Shown: one piece after another, positions 9,334-16,440 of the stretch
Layout: each line of letters starts with the position of its first letter
Numbering within the stretch: the first letter of the stretch is position 1
Source: Gemmatimonadaceae bacterium
GTDB lineage: Bacteria; Gemmatimonadota; Gemmatimonadetes; Gemmatimonadales; Gemmatimonadaceae
Length of the DNA stretch: 64,000 nucleotides
Direction of reading: 5' to 3'
Assembly (NCBI GenBank): GCA_035533015.1
Contig: DATLUQ010000029.1
Span: 1-64,000 of the forward strand
Notes under the pieces: generated by a model
What the model saw: only the letters and a program-made list of their open reading frames with translations
Database searches by the model: none
Told to the model about the DNA's origin: nothing
Made by a program: the position numbers and the translations under genes

Positions 9334-9444
9334 ATGGCACGCATCGAGATGACGAGAACCGTTCGGACGGCGCTCCTCGTGCTCCGGATCTATCTATTGG
9401 GAATGCTCCTCCTCATCCTGGTGAAGTTCCTGCGACTGGGATGA
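9334..9444 (+). CDS. Small single-span membrane peptide (36 aa)
   Basis: ATG 9334 follows GGAGAGAGG (9321-9329) at good spacing. The 36 codons give a basic N-terminus (MARIEMTRTVRTA) followed by one hydrophobic helix (LLVLRIYLLGMLLLILVKFL) and a short basic end. The stop TGA overlaps the ATG of the next gene as ATGA, which implies translational coupling. I do not recognise the peptide. The strong ribosome site, clean amphipathic layout and coupling support a real gene. It may be a helper subunit of the glycosyltransferase encoded next, or a leader whose translation sets that gene's expression. Confidence 0.6.
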   Translation: MARIEMTRTVRTALLVLRIYLLGMLLLILVKFLRLG

Positions 9445-10709
9445 CCGGAGGACGCCTTCGAAGCCGCCTCGCGGTTCATGGGCGGGCGTTGGTCACCGGC
9501 GGCCTCGCACTGGGCGTCTTCGCCATCGGCTGGGCCGGGCTGCACACCGGCTTCTACCGCGACGGCCAGGTCATCGACACGCCGACCTATCAGCGGTACG
9601 GCGATGCGATCGCGAACACGCTGGTGCCGTACCGCGACTTCGGACTCGAGTATCCGCCGGCGGCGCTGCCGGTGTTCGCAATGCCGGCCGTGCTGCGGCC
9701 CATCGAGGGCGACTTGTCGAGCTACCAGCGCTGGTTCGAAGCGGAGATGTTCGTCTGCGGCGCGCTCTCACTGGTCCTCATGCTTGTGGTCCTGATCCGG
9801 CTGGACGCTGATCCGCTCCGGCTCCGCCTCGCACTCGGTCTCGCCGCCGGCGCGCCGCTCCTCATCGGTCCAGTCATTCTCTCGCGCTTCGACCTCTGGC
9901 CAGCGACGCTCACCGTGTGCGCACTGGCAGCACTTATCGTGGACCGGAACCGGCTGAGCGCCGGGGTGCTCGGCGTCGGCTTTGCCGCCAAGCTCTATCC
10001 GGCGGTGCTGCTACCCGTGGCGCTCGCGTGGGTGTGGAAGCGCCGTGGTGGGCGCGAGGCGGCCATCGACCTCGCCATCTTCGCGGCCATCGCACTCGCG
10101 TGCTTCCTGCCGTTTCTCATCATCGCGCCCCACGGGGTCTGGGACGCGCTCACACGACAGACGAACCGTCCCCTTCAGATCGAGTCGCTGGGCGCCGGCG
10201 TTCTGCTCGTCGTTCACGCCATCACCGGGTTCGCGATCACGATGCAGCCTGGGTACGGGTCACAGAACCTCGTCGGCAGCGTAGCTGACACGCTTCCCAT
10301 CGTTCAGACCACCGTCCAACTCATGGCGATTGCCGGCGTCTGGATCTGGTTCGCGCGGGGCCCCGCCGAGCCCGACCGCCTGGTTCGCGCCTGGGCAGCC
10401 GCCGTGTGCGCCTTCGTCGCGTTCGGGAAGGTTCTGTCTCCACAATTCCTGATCTGGCTGATCCCGCTCATCCCGCTGGTTCGCGGCAGGCGCGGGTTCT
10501 GGGCGGGCGGACTCCTCGCCGCCTCGCTCGTGCTCACGCAGCTGTGGTTCCCGCGCCACTACTGGGACCTCGCGCTCCGCTTCGCGCCCGTGGAGTCGTG
10601 CCTGGTGCTCGCCCGGGACCTCGCCTTGGTCGCGCTCCTTGCCGTACTGGTGCTCCCGACACGGCGCAATCGATTCCGAAGCGGCCAGCGGCCAGCGGTC
10701 GTATCGTGA
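9441..10709 (+). CDS. GT87/DUF2029-like polytopic glycosyltransferase
   Basis: A 422-residue membrane protein starting at ATG 9441, which overlaps the stop of the 36-residue peptide. It has about ten hydrophobic helices. After the first helix comes DTPTYQRYGDAIANTLVPYRDFGLEYPPAALPVF: an acidic/aromatic loop followed by YPP, the layout of GT-C glycosyltransferases of the DUF2029/GT87 group (polyprenyl-phosphate-mannose-dependent alpha-mannosyltransferases). Later segments such as LYPAVLLPVALAW and GKVLSPQFLIWLIPLIPL are also typical of that group. It probably transfers a sugar from a lipid-linked donor on the outer face of the inner membrane. Acceptor and sugar are unknown. Confidence 0.7.
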   Translation: MTGGRLRSRLAVHGRALVTGGLALGVFAIGWAGLHTGFYRDGQVIDTPTYQRYGDAIANTLVPYRDFGLEYPPAALPVFAMPAVLRPIEGDLSSYQRWFEAEMFVCGALSLVLMLVVLIRLDADPLRLRLALGLAAGAPLLIGPVILSRFDLWPATLTVCALAALIVDRNRLSAGVLGVGFAAKLYPAVLLPVALAWVWKRRGGREAAIDLAIFAAIALACFLPFLIIAPHGVWDALTRQTNRPLQIESLGAGVLLVVHAITGFAITMQPGYGSQNLVGSVADTLPIVQTTVQLMAIAGVWIWFARGPAEPDRLVRAWAAAVCAFVAFGKVLSPQFLIWLIPLIPLVRGRRGFWAGGLLAASLVLTQLWFPRHYWDLALRFAPVESCLVLARDLALVALLAVLVLPTRRNRFRSGQRPAVVS

Positions 10710-10751
10710 CCTGGCGCCGGGCGGGACATCCACGCCCGCCGGACGCCGAGG

Positions 10752-12662
10752 CTACGGAACGACGTGAATTACCTGCCGTGCGTACACCGTTCCATTGCCG
10801 CGCCGCCCCTCCATCGTGTATTCGCCCGGCGCCGGGATCGTGAGGCGGAAGTCGTAGGTTTCGCCGATGCTCACCCGTTGGCGGGCGCGCTCCCGGCGCC
10901 GTTGCCAGACGGGAAGGTCGAAGCCGTCCTTGGCGATCGCCGTCCAGAGCGGCACCGCCCCGTTGGCCGCCGTCAACACCATCTGGTTGAACGGCGCGTC
11001 GAGCGTGATGTTCATGAGGCGGATGCGATACGGCCGGCCGGCGTGAATGGTCAGCGCGGGCGGCGACGTGCTTCCGTTCAGGATGGGATCGTCCAGCGGA
11101 TCGGTGCCGGCCATGAAGATCAGGTCCGACGACGGGTCCCACGCCTGGCCCAGCGGGAGGACGATGATCGGCCCGTACAGCCCGTGGCTCTGCTGCCGCA
11201 GGTCGTTCACGTGTGTGTGGTACATGAAGCTCCCCGCGCGGGGCGGCGTCACGGTCATCTCGAACGAGTCACGGGGCATGATGAGTGGCGAGACCATCGC
11301 TCCGTCGCGACTGAGTCCCGCCACCCCGTCGTAGTAACTGTCGATCTCGAGCCCGTGCCAGTGCACCTGCGACGGTTCCAGCGCCCGGTTGATCACCGTG
11401 ATGCTCGTGGGCTGTCCCACGTGGAGGATGATGGGCGGCCCGGGCCACTGGATGGCGTTGGGGGCCGGGACGTCGTTGCCGGTGGCCAGGGCGTAGCCGA
11501 ACCGGCGCAGCGTGTCTCCGGGCTGCGAGTCGCTCTGGATGTAAAGCCGGAACCGCTCGCGCGGGCCCGTGTACGGCCGCCAGGTGGCCGACGGCGCGAT
11601 GTCGATGCGCAGCACCAGCCCGCCCATGCCTGTCTCCGAATGATTGGCCATGCCCGGCATGCCCGTCATCTTGTGCGTGGCGAACAGCGCGTGCAGGCGC
11701 ACGCTGTCGGTTTCGCGAGCGGCGCCGAGCGGCGGGTTGGGGACCACGTGCCAGTTGAGGTGGCAATGGAAGATCCAGGCGCCCGGCCGGTCGGCGTACC
11801 ACGCGAGATTCATCGTCGTGCCCACGTCCATCAGTTCCGTGACGGCCATCCGCTCCTGGGCCGGCCAGTACAGGGTATCCCGATTCGCGTCGCCGCGGGC
11901 CGTGATGCGGTAGAAGAACCCGTGCAGGTGCAGCGGGTGCACGTCCGCCGTGGCGTTGATGATGCGCCACCGAACGGAGTCGCCCTGCGCGTACTTCAGG
12001 CGCTCGGTGTTGGGCCATGGCATTCCGTTGAACGTGAAGAACCCGTTGATGGCGTCGGCGGCCGTGTCGGGCGGCACCGAACGCGGCAGATACCACTGGA
12101 TCACGAATACGCGATCCGGTTTCGGGGTCCCGGTGGGCGGATCTACGATCAGCGCGCCGTTGAGTTGCGCGTCCTCATACAGGCGGCCCGAGAACCCGAC
12201 GCCGGTCGTGGTCCCCCAGTAGAAGTACGTGCCCTGGGCGTCCGCCGTAAACGTCACGTCCCGGGTGGCGCCGGCCGGCACGACCAGCGTGTCCGGCATC
12301 GTGGTGTGCCGCGCGGTGAGGCCGTGTACGACGAGCGTGCCGTTGGCCGTGTTGAGCACCCGGACGTGAACGCGCGCGCCTTCCTTGACCCGGATCATCG
12401 GCCCCGGAGTTTCGAGCGGCTTGCCGGTTTCACCGAAGGCGAGGATGCGAACCGCGGGCCCCTGCGGGCCATACGGGTGCCATTCGCCCTCTCGGACCTC
12501 GAGACTCACTTCGAGCATGCCGCCCTTGGTGACGCCGGCGGCGGTGCGATTCTCGTTGGCCGAAACGGCGGGCGGCGCGACTGGGCGCGGAACGGCGCTG
12601 CCTGACGTGGCAAGAGCGGCCGCGATCGCAGCCGGGACGAGCAGCATGTTCACATTCGGCAT
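10752..12662 (-). CDS. Multicopper oxidase with permuted copper-motif order
   Basis: A 636-residue exported protein (signal about residues 1-23, LLVPAAIAAALATSGSA). Three cupredoxin domains are visible. Domain 1 (about 45-180) keeps only degenerate positions (VVHGL 111-115, TYFYWG 145-150). Domain 2 (about 185-360) carries HPLHLHG (242-248) and HCHLNWH (299-305), the type 1 copper and half of the trinuclear site. Domain 3 (about 370-636) carries HWHG (434-437) and HTH (482-484), the other half. Laccases and CueO have HWHG/HSH first and HPxHLHG/HCHxxxH last, so the order here is reversed. A Met/His stretch (KMTGMPGMANHSETGMGG) after domain 2 may bind copper. All ligands for an active enzyme appear present. 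Likely periplasmic cuprous or metal oxidase; the natural substrate is unknown. Confidence 0.85.
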   Translation of the reverse strand: MPNVNMLLVPAAIAAALATSGSAVPRPVAPPAVSANENRTAAGVTKGGMLEVSLEVREGEWHPYGPQGPAVRILAFGETGKPLETPGPMIRVKEGARVHVRVLNTANGTLVVHGLTARHTTMPDTLVVPAGATRDVTFTADAQGTYFYWGTTTGVGFSGRLYEDAQLNGALIVDPPTGTPKPDRVFVIQWYLPRSVPPDTAADAINGFFTFNGMPWPNTERLKYAQGDSVRWRIINATADVHPLHLHGFFYRITARGDANRDTLYWPAQERMAVTELMDVGTTMNLAWYADRPGAWIFHCHLNWHVVPNPPLGAARETDSVRLHALFATHKMTGMPGMANHSETGMGGLVLRIDIAPSATWRPYTGPRERFRLYIQSDSQPGDTLRRFGYALATGNDVPAPNAIQWPGPPIILHVGQPTSITVINRALEPSQVHWHGLEIDSYYDGVAGLSRDGAMVSPLIMPRDSFEMTVTPPRAGSFMYHTHVNDLRQQSHGLYGPIIVLPLGQAWDPSSDLIFMAGTDPLDDPILNGSTSPPALTIHAGRPYRIRLMNITLDAPFNQMVLTAANGAVPLWTAIAKDGFDLPVWQRRRERARQRVSIGETYDFRLTIPAPGEYTMEGRRGNGTVYARQVIHVVP

Positions 12663-13002
12663 GGTATCTGGAGTCGACGGGATCCTTCGACGCGCGGCGC
12701 CGCGCAGCGGAGCACCGCGCGGTCGCCGAACACGGCCGCACCATTGCGCGTCAACGAGCGAGGTTGAGCGATATGCGGCGGTGCCCGGGGGTGAGGTGGA
12801 GGGTCAACCATACGGTTTCCAGGCGGGCCGGGCAAGGATGCATGGTTCTTGCCGGGTGATTCATGTCGCGTTGCGCCCCGCGCGCCGGCGGTTAGCTTGA
12901 CGCAGCCGCGAACAGCGGCACCCCAGAAACCGAACGAGGCAGGCGAATGACAGCGGTGGCCTGGAGAGATGAGAAAAGCAGAGCGGGGATCGGGGCCGCC
13001 GT
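12663..13002. promoter_or_regulatory. Divergent intergenic region, multicopper oxidase / ClC
   Basis: 340 bases between the start codons of the minus-strand oxidase and the plus-strand ClC gene. It contains the candidate plus-strand promoter listed at 12871-12898. No clear operator or copper-responsive box is visible on the oxidase side, and I see no RNA gene. Confidence 0.35.
12871..12898 (+). promoter_or_regulatory. Candidate promoter for the ClC gene (TTGCGC-16-TAGCTT)
   Basis: TTGCGC at 12871-12876 and TAGCTT at 12893-12898, 16 bases apart, about 105 bases before the ClC start. The same TAGCTT box, with a -35-like hexamer 18 bases upstream, recurs before 52522 and 60928. Confidence 0.4.
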
Positions 13003-14772
13003 ATGACGAAGATCCGAGCAGCGCTCCTCGGTCACCCGCTGGTGCGGAAGTACACGTCGTTGGTTCACGAGGACCTGTCGGCCACCTATACGCGCGATCT
13101 GCACAAGTGGCTGATCATCGCGCCGGTGATGGGAGTCGTGACCGGGCTCCTGATCACGCTTCTGGCCAAGACCATCCTCGTCTGGATGTGGCCACCGGTG
13201 CTCCGGGTGTATCTCGCACACCCGTTCGTGATGATCCCGGGGGTAGCGGCGGGCTTCATCGTGGCCGGGCTCATCATGCAGCACCTGACGCCCGATCCGG
13301 ATGAGCATTCGACGGAAGAAGTGATTCGCTCGTACCACGAGCATCAGGGCGCCATCGACGTCAAGCCGTTCGTCCCCAAGCTGGTGGCGGCGATCGCCAC
13401 GGTGGGCCTCGGGGGCAGCGCGGCGCTCGAAGGCCCGAGCATCTACGGTGGAGGGGCACTGGGCTCGTGGCTCTGGACCAGGCTCCGCGGGGTCGGCCTC
13501 GAACCGCGCGACCGCCGCATCATGCTCATCGCCGGTGCGGCGGCGGGCATGTCGGCGGTGTTCCGCGCGCCGCTCACCGGCATCGTGTTCGCCCTGGAAA
13601 TGCCGTACAAAGACGATCTCGCCCATGAAGCGCTGTTGCCGGCGCTGATCGCGTCGGTGACGTCGTACGCCACGATGGCGGCCTTTCTCGGGGCCACGCC
13701 GCTGTTCGACTTCGCCACCGCTGCGGCGTATACGAGACGAGACCTCCTCTGGTCCGCGGTGCTCGGCCTCATCTGCGGGCTGGCGACGATGGTGTTCACG
13801 ATCACCTTCCGTCGCGCGCGGGGCTTCGCCGTACGGGCGCCCGTTCCGCACTGGGTGAAGATGGCGGTGGGCGGGACGCTCACCGGAATCGTCGGCCTCG
13901 GATTCGTATCGGTATTCCACGGAGCTCTCGTGCCGATCGGGCCAAACTACGAAGCCGTGCCGCAGCTACTGCAGCAGGTGCACGGGTCGGCGCTGCTGGT
14001 GGCGTTCGGGATCGCCAAGTTGATCGCAACGCTATTCTCCCTGGGCGTGGGCGGGGTGAGCGCCGCGTTCGTGCCGCTGTTCCTTGCCGGCGGCTCGTTC
14101 GGTACCGCCTTCGCGCAGTCGGTGGTCCACAGTGCGTCGCCTGGGATCTTCGCGGCCGTGGGCATGGCGGCCTTTATCGCTGGCGGCTACAAGGCGCCGC
14201 TCACGGCGGTGATCTTCGTGGCCGAGGCGACCGGGGGGCATGCGTACATCGTTCCCGCGCTCATCGGCGCGGCAGTGGCGTACGCCGTGTCCGGCGAGTC
14301 GTCGATGTCGGGCGACCAGAAGCTGCACGAGATCGCGACCGTGGCGGGCCTGTCCAGGATCCGGGTGCGCGAGGTCATGCGGACGCAGGTGATCGCGGCA
14401 TACGCCGACAGGACCCTTCGCCAATTCGCCGAGCGCATCGGTGCGCAGTACGCGCACGCCGCGTATCCGGTGTACGATGCCGACCGCGTGGTGGGCACGA
14501 TCTCGATGCGCGTGCTGGGGCGCGTGAAGCCGCAGGCATGGGATGAGACACGTGTAGGGGACGTGATGGACCGCGACGTGGTGCGAGTGCCGCTCGATTG
14601 CGATCTGCAGGAAGCATTGCGCCTCATGATGACGCGCCACGGACAACCGATGCTCCTCGTGTCGTCGAGCGGCGAGAGGCTCGAAGGCATTCTCACCAAG
14701 ACCGACATCCTGTCGGCGCTGGACGCGCGCGGAACGACCAACGCGGACGCCGGGATCGCGCACGCACCCTGA
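13003..14772 (+). CDS. ClC chloride channel/antiporter with C-terminal CBS pair
   Basis: A 589-residue inner-membrane protein. The ClC core (about residues 1-430) shows GGSAALEGPSIYGGG, the GxEGP segment with the gating glutamate at E143, RAPLTGIVFALEMPY and GGVSAAFVPLFLAGG (the GxFxP-type selectivity segment). The first selectivity motif GSGIP is not recognisable at its usual place, where the chain reads HLTPDPDEHSTEEVIRSY, so anion selectivity may differ. Residues about 440-580 form two CBS motifs (VREVMRTQVIAAY, VGDVMDRDVVRVP) ending in EGILTKTDILSALD, which usually bind nucleotides and regulate the pore. The gating glutamate suggests a Cl-/H+ exchanger rather than a pure channel. It is monocistronic and converges with the benzoyl-CoA operon 34 bases downstream. 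Confidence 0.88.
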   Translation: MTKIRAALLGHPLVRKYTSLVHEDLSATYTRDLHKWLIIAPVMGVVTGLLITLLAKTILVWMWPPVLRVYLAHPFVMIPGVAAGFIVAGLIMQHLTPDPDEHSTEEVIRSYHEHQGAIDVKPFVPKLVAAIATVGLGGSAALEGPSIYGGGALGSWLWTRLRGVGLEPRDRRIMLIAGAAAGMSAVFRAPLTGIVFALEMPYKDDLAHEALLPALIASVTSYATMAAFLGATPLFDFATAAAYTRRDLLWSAVLGLICGLATMVFTITFRRARGFAVRAPVPHWVKMAVGGTLTGIVGLGFVSVFHGALVPIGPNYEAVPQLLQQVHGSALLVAFGIAKLIATLFSLGVGGVSAAFVPLFLAGGSFGTAFAQSVVHSASPGIFAAVGMAAFIAGGYKAPLTAVIFVAEATGGHAYIVPALIGAAVAYAVSGESSMSGDQKLHEIATVAGLSRIRVREVMRTQVIAAYADRTLRQFAERIGAQYAHAAYPVYDADRVVGTISMRVLGRVKPQAWDETRVGDVMDRDVVRVPLDCDLQEALRLMMTRHGQPMLLVSSSGERLEGILTKTDILSALDARGTTNADAGIAHAP

Positions 14773-14806
14773 AGGGCATCGCACTGCAGAAGGAACGATG
14801 ACCTGA

Positions 14807-15367
14807 CTACTGGCGGAGCGACGCGGCCTCGTGCTCAAGACGGGTGGCGAGCGCCAGGAAGTGGTCGGGTGGGTTGGTCCCGTCGGCCTGCTCGAGCCGG
14901 TTGAACGCGGCGACGAGCGCGGCCGCGGCATCGGGTGGAATCAGTTCGTCGGCCATCGGGAACAGGACTTCGTCTTCCTTGGCGATGTGGTCGCGGAGCA
15001 GGGCGACGTATCCCCGGGCACTCGCGATGATGCGCCGGCGCGCCGCCGGGTCGCCGTCGCCGAGGCGCTTGGCGGCGTCCCGCATGGCACGGTTCAAGTC
15101 GCGTCCTTGCTCATGCTCCTCGAGCATCATGGCGACGGCGCCGCCGTGTGGCGGAGCGCCATGCGCGATCATCGCTCCGAACAGCACGCCTTCTTCCTTG
15201 CGGTGGTGGCAACCGTCGGCGAACCCCGACACGAAGTCGGAGGCATCGAGGAAGAATTCCGGCCGCACGGCGCCACCCCGTGCGAGCTCGTCCGCTGCTG
15301 CCGCCAGCGCATCGAGCACCCGCTCGATGAGGCGGTGCTCGGCCATCAGCATCTCGGTCGGAGTCAT
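14807..15367 (-). CDS. Hemerythrin-like di-iron protein, last gene of the aromatic operon
   Basis: A 186-residue four-helix protein. The start ATG 15367 overlaps the had stop (ATGA), so it is translationally coupled and the start is fixed. Probable di-iron ligands are all visible: H11 (AEHRLIERVL), H54/H55 and E58 (CHHRKEEGVLF), H85 (LEEHEQGRDL), and H127 with D132 (RDHIAKEDEVLFPMAD). These match the H..HxxxE..H..HxxxxD arrangement of hemerythrin-like domains. Such proteins bind O2 or NO reversibly or reduce them. Placed at the end of an operon whose key enzyme is an oxygen-labile radical reductase, O2 scavenging or sensing to protect that enzyme is the obvious inference. A role in iron or NO handling is possible. 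There is no signal peptide, so it is cytoplasmic. Confidence 0.85.
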   Translation of the reverse strand: MTPTEMLMAEHRLIERVLDALAAAADELARGGAVRPEFFLDASDFVSGFADGCHHRKEEGVLFGAMIAHGAPPHGGAVAMMLEEHEQGRDLNRAMRDAAKRLGDGDPAARRRIIASARGYVALLRDHIAKEDEVLFPMADELIPPDAAAALVAAFNRLEQADGTNPPDHFLALATRLEHEAASLRQ

Positions 15368-16440
15368 GGGACGAGCACCGCGCGTTTGGAGAGCCGCCCA
15401 TGGTGGGCCGCCTCGAACACCGCGTTGATCTCGGACAATCGGTGCCGCTCCACGTACGGCTTCACGGCGAGGCGGCCGTCGGAGATCCACTCCAGTAGCT
15501 CGGGATAGATCTCCGGGTCGGCGCCCCAATTGCCGTGGGCTTCGGCGTCATAGGCCATGAGGTTCGAGAGGCAGATCTCGATCTTGTCCATCGTGTAGCC
15601 AACCACGCCCAGCGACGCGCCGAAGCCGAGCAGCGCGTAGGCGGTCTCCTGGCCGGCCTTCGTGCCGGAGGTCTCGAAGATCTTCCACAGGTGCGGCGGT
15701 GCGCCAAGCGACTCGGCGAGAGCCCGCGCTTGCTTGCGAACGTCCTTGAGCGCCATGCCGCGCACGTCGATCACACCGCGCGCCCCCGCCGCCGTGGCCT
15801 GTTCCAATTTCCGCGCGTCGATGTCGATGGCGACCACCGTTCCCCCCGCCGCGCGCGCCACCTGCACCGCATGCACGCCGATGCCGCCCACGCCGACGAC
15901 CACGGCCAGCTCTCCCGGCTGTAGTCTTGAACGCTTCACCGCCTGGAACGGTGTGGACAGCGCATCGGCCACTACGGCGAGTTCCCAGAGTTCGTGTGTC
16001 GCCATCGCCGCGGGCGGCACCGGACACAGATATCGCGCCGGCACGACGACGTGCGACGCGAAGCCCCCGTGTCGGTCGTTGCCCGGCATCACCTGCTGGC
16101 GGCAAATGGCGCGGCGCCCCGCGCGGCAGAGGTCGCACTCTCCGCACGGAAGCACTGCGGGCACCACGACGGCCTGCCCAACGAGCGACGGGCCGACTCC
16201 GGCGCCCACGGCCCGAACGACGCCGCTGATTTCGTGCCCGAGCACCAGGGGCAATGGGCCGCGCGTCTTGACCCCGCCGTACAGATACGACAGGTCAGTG
16301 TGGCACACGCCGCACCCAGCGACCTCGATCAGCGCCTCGCCTGCCAGTGGCGCGGTCCACGGCAGTTCGATACGGTCCATGGCGCTGCCCGGCGTCGTCA
16401 TGACCCAGGCATCGAAGGTCGTTCCAATCGTCGTCGTCAT
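15364..16440 (-). CDS. had: 6-hydroxycyclohex-1-ene-1-carbonyl-CoA dehydrogenase (Had)
   Basis: A 358-residue zinc-dependent medium-chain alcohol dehydrogenase, start ATG 16440 overlapping the ligase stop. Catalytic zinc ligands are in AGCGVCHTDLSYLYGG (C43, C46 region) and GHE (68-70). A four-Cys structural zinc loop is at C99, C102, C105 and C113. The NAD-binding GVGGIG is at about 193-198. The segment LMAYDAEAHGNWG near residue 300 is the feature that marks Had among alcohol dehydrogenases. Had oxidises 6-hydroxycyclohex-1-ene-1-carboxyl-CoA to the 6-oxo compound with NAD+, the third step of the class I benzoyl-CoA pathway. Other genes of that pathway share the operon, which supports the call strongly. 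Confidence 0.88.
   Translation of the reverse strand: MTTTIGTTFDAWVMTTPGSAMDRIELPWTAPLAGEALIEVAGCGVCHTDLSYLYGGVKTRGPLPLVLGHEISGVVRAVGAGVGPSLVGQAVVVPAVLPCGECDLCRAGRRAICRQQVMPGNDRHGGFASHVVVPARYLCPVPPAAMATHELWELAVVADALSTPFQAVKRSRLQPGELAVVVGVGGIGVHAVQVARAAGGTVVAIDIDARKLEQATAAGARGVIDVRGMALKDVRKQARALAESLGAPPHLWKIFETSGTKAGQETAYALLGFGASLGVVGYTMDKIEICLSNLMAYDAEAHGNWGADPEIYPELLEWISDGRLAVKPYVERHRLSEINAVFEAAHHGRLSKRAVLVP

Noticed and set aside
10764-12605. Long plus-strand open frame (613 codons) opposite the multicopper oxidase
   Set aside because: Antisense shadow of a gene whose copper motifs are unambiguous.
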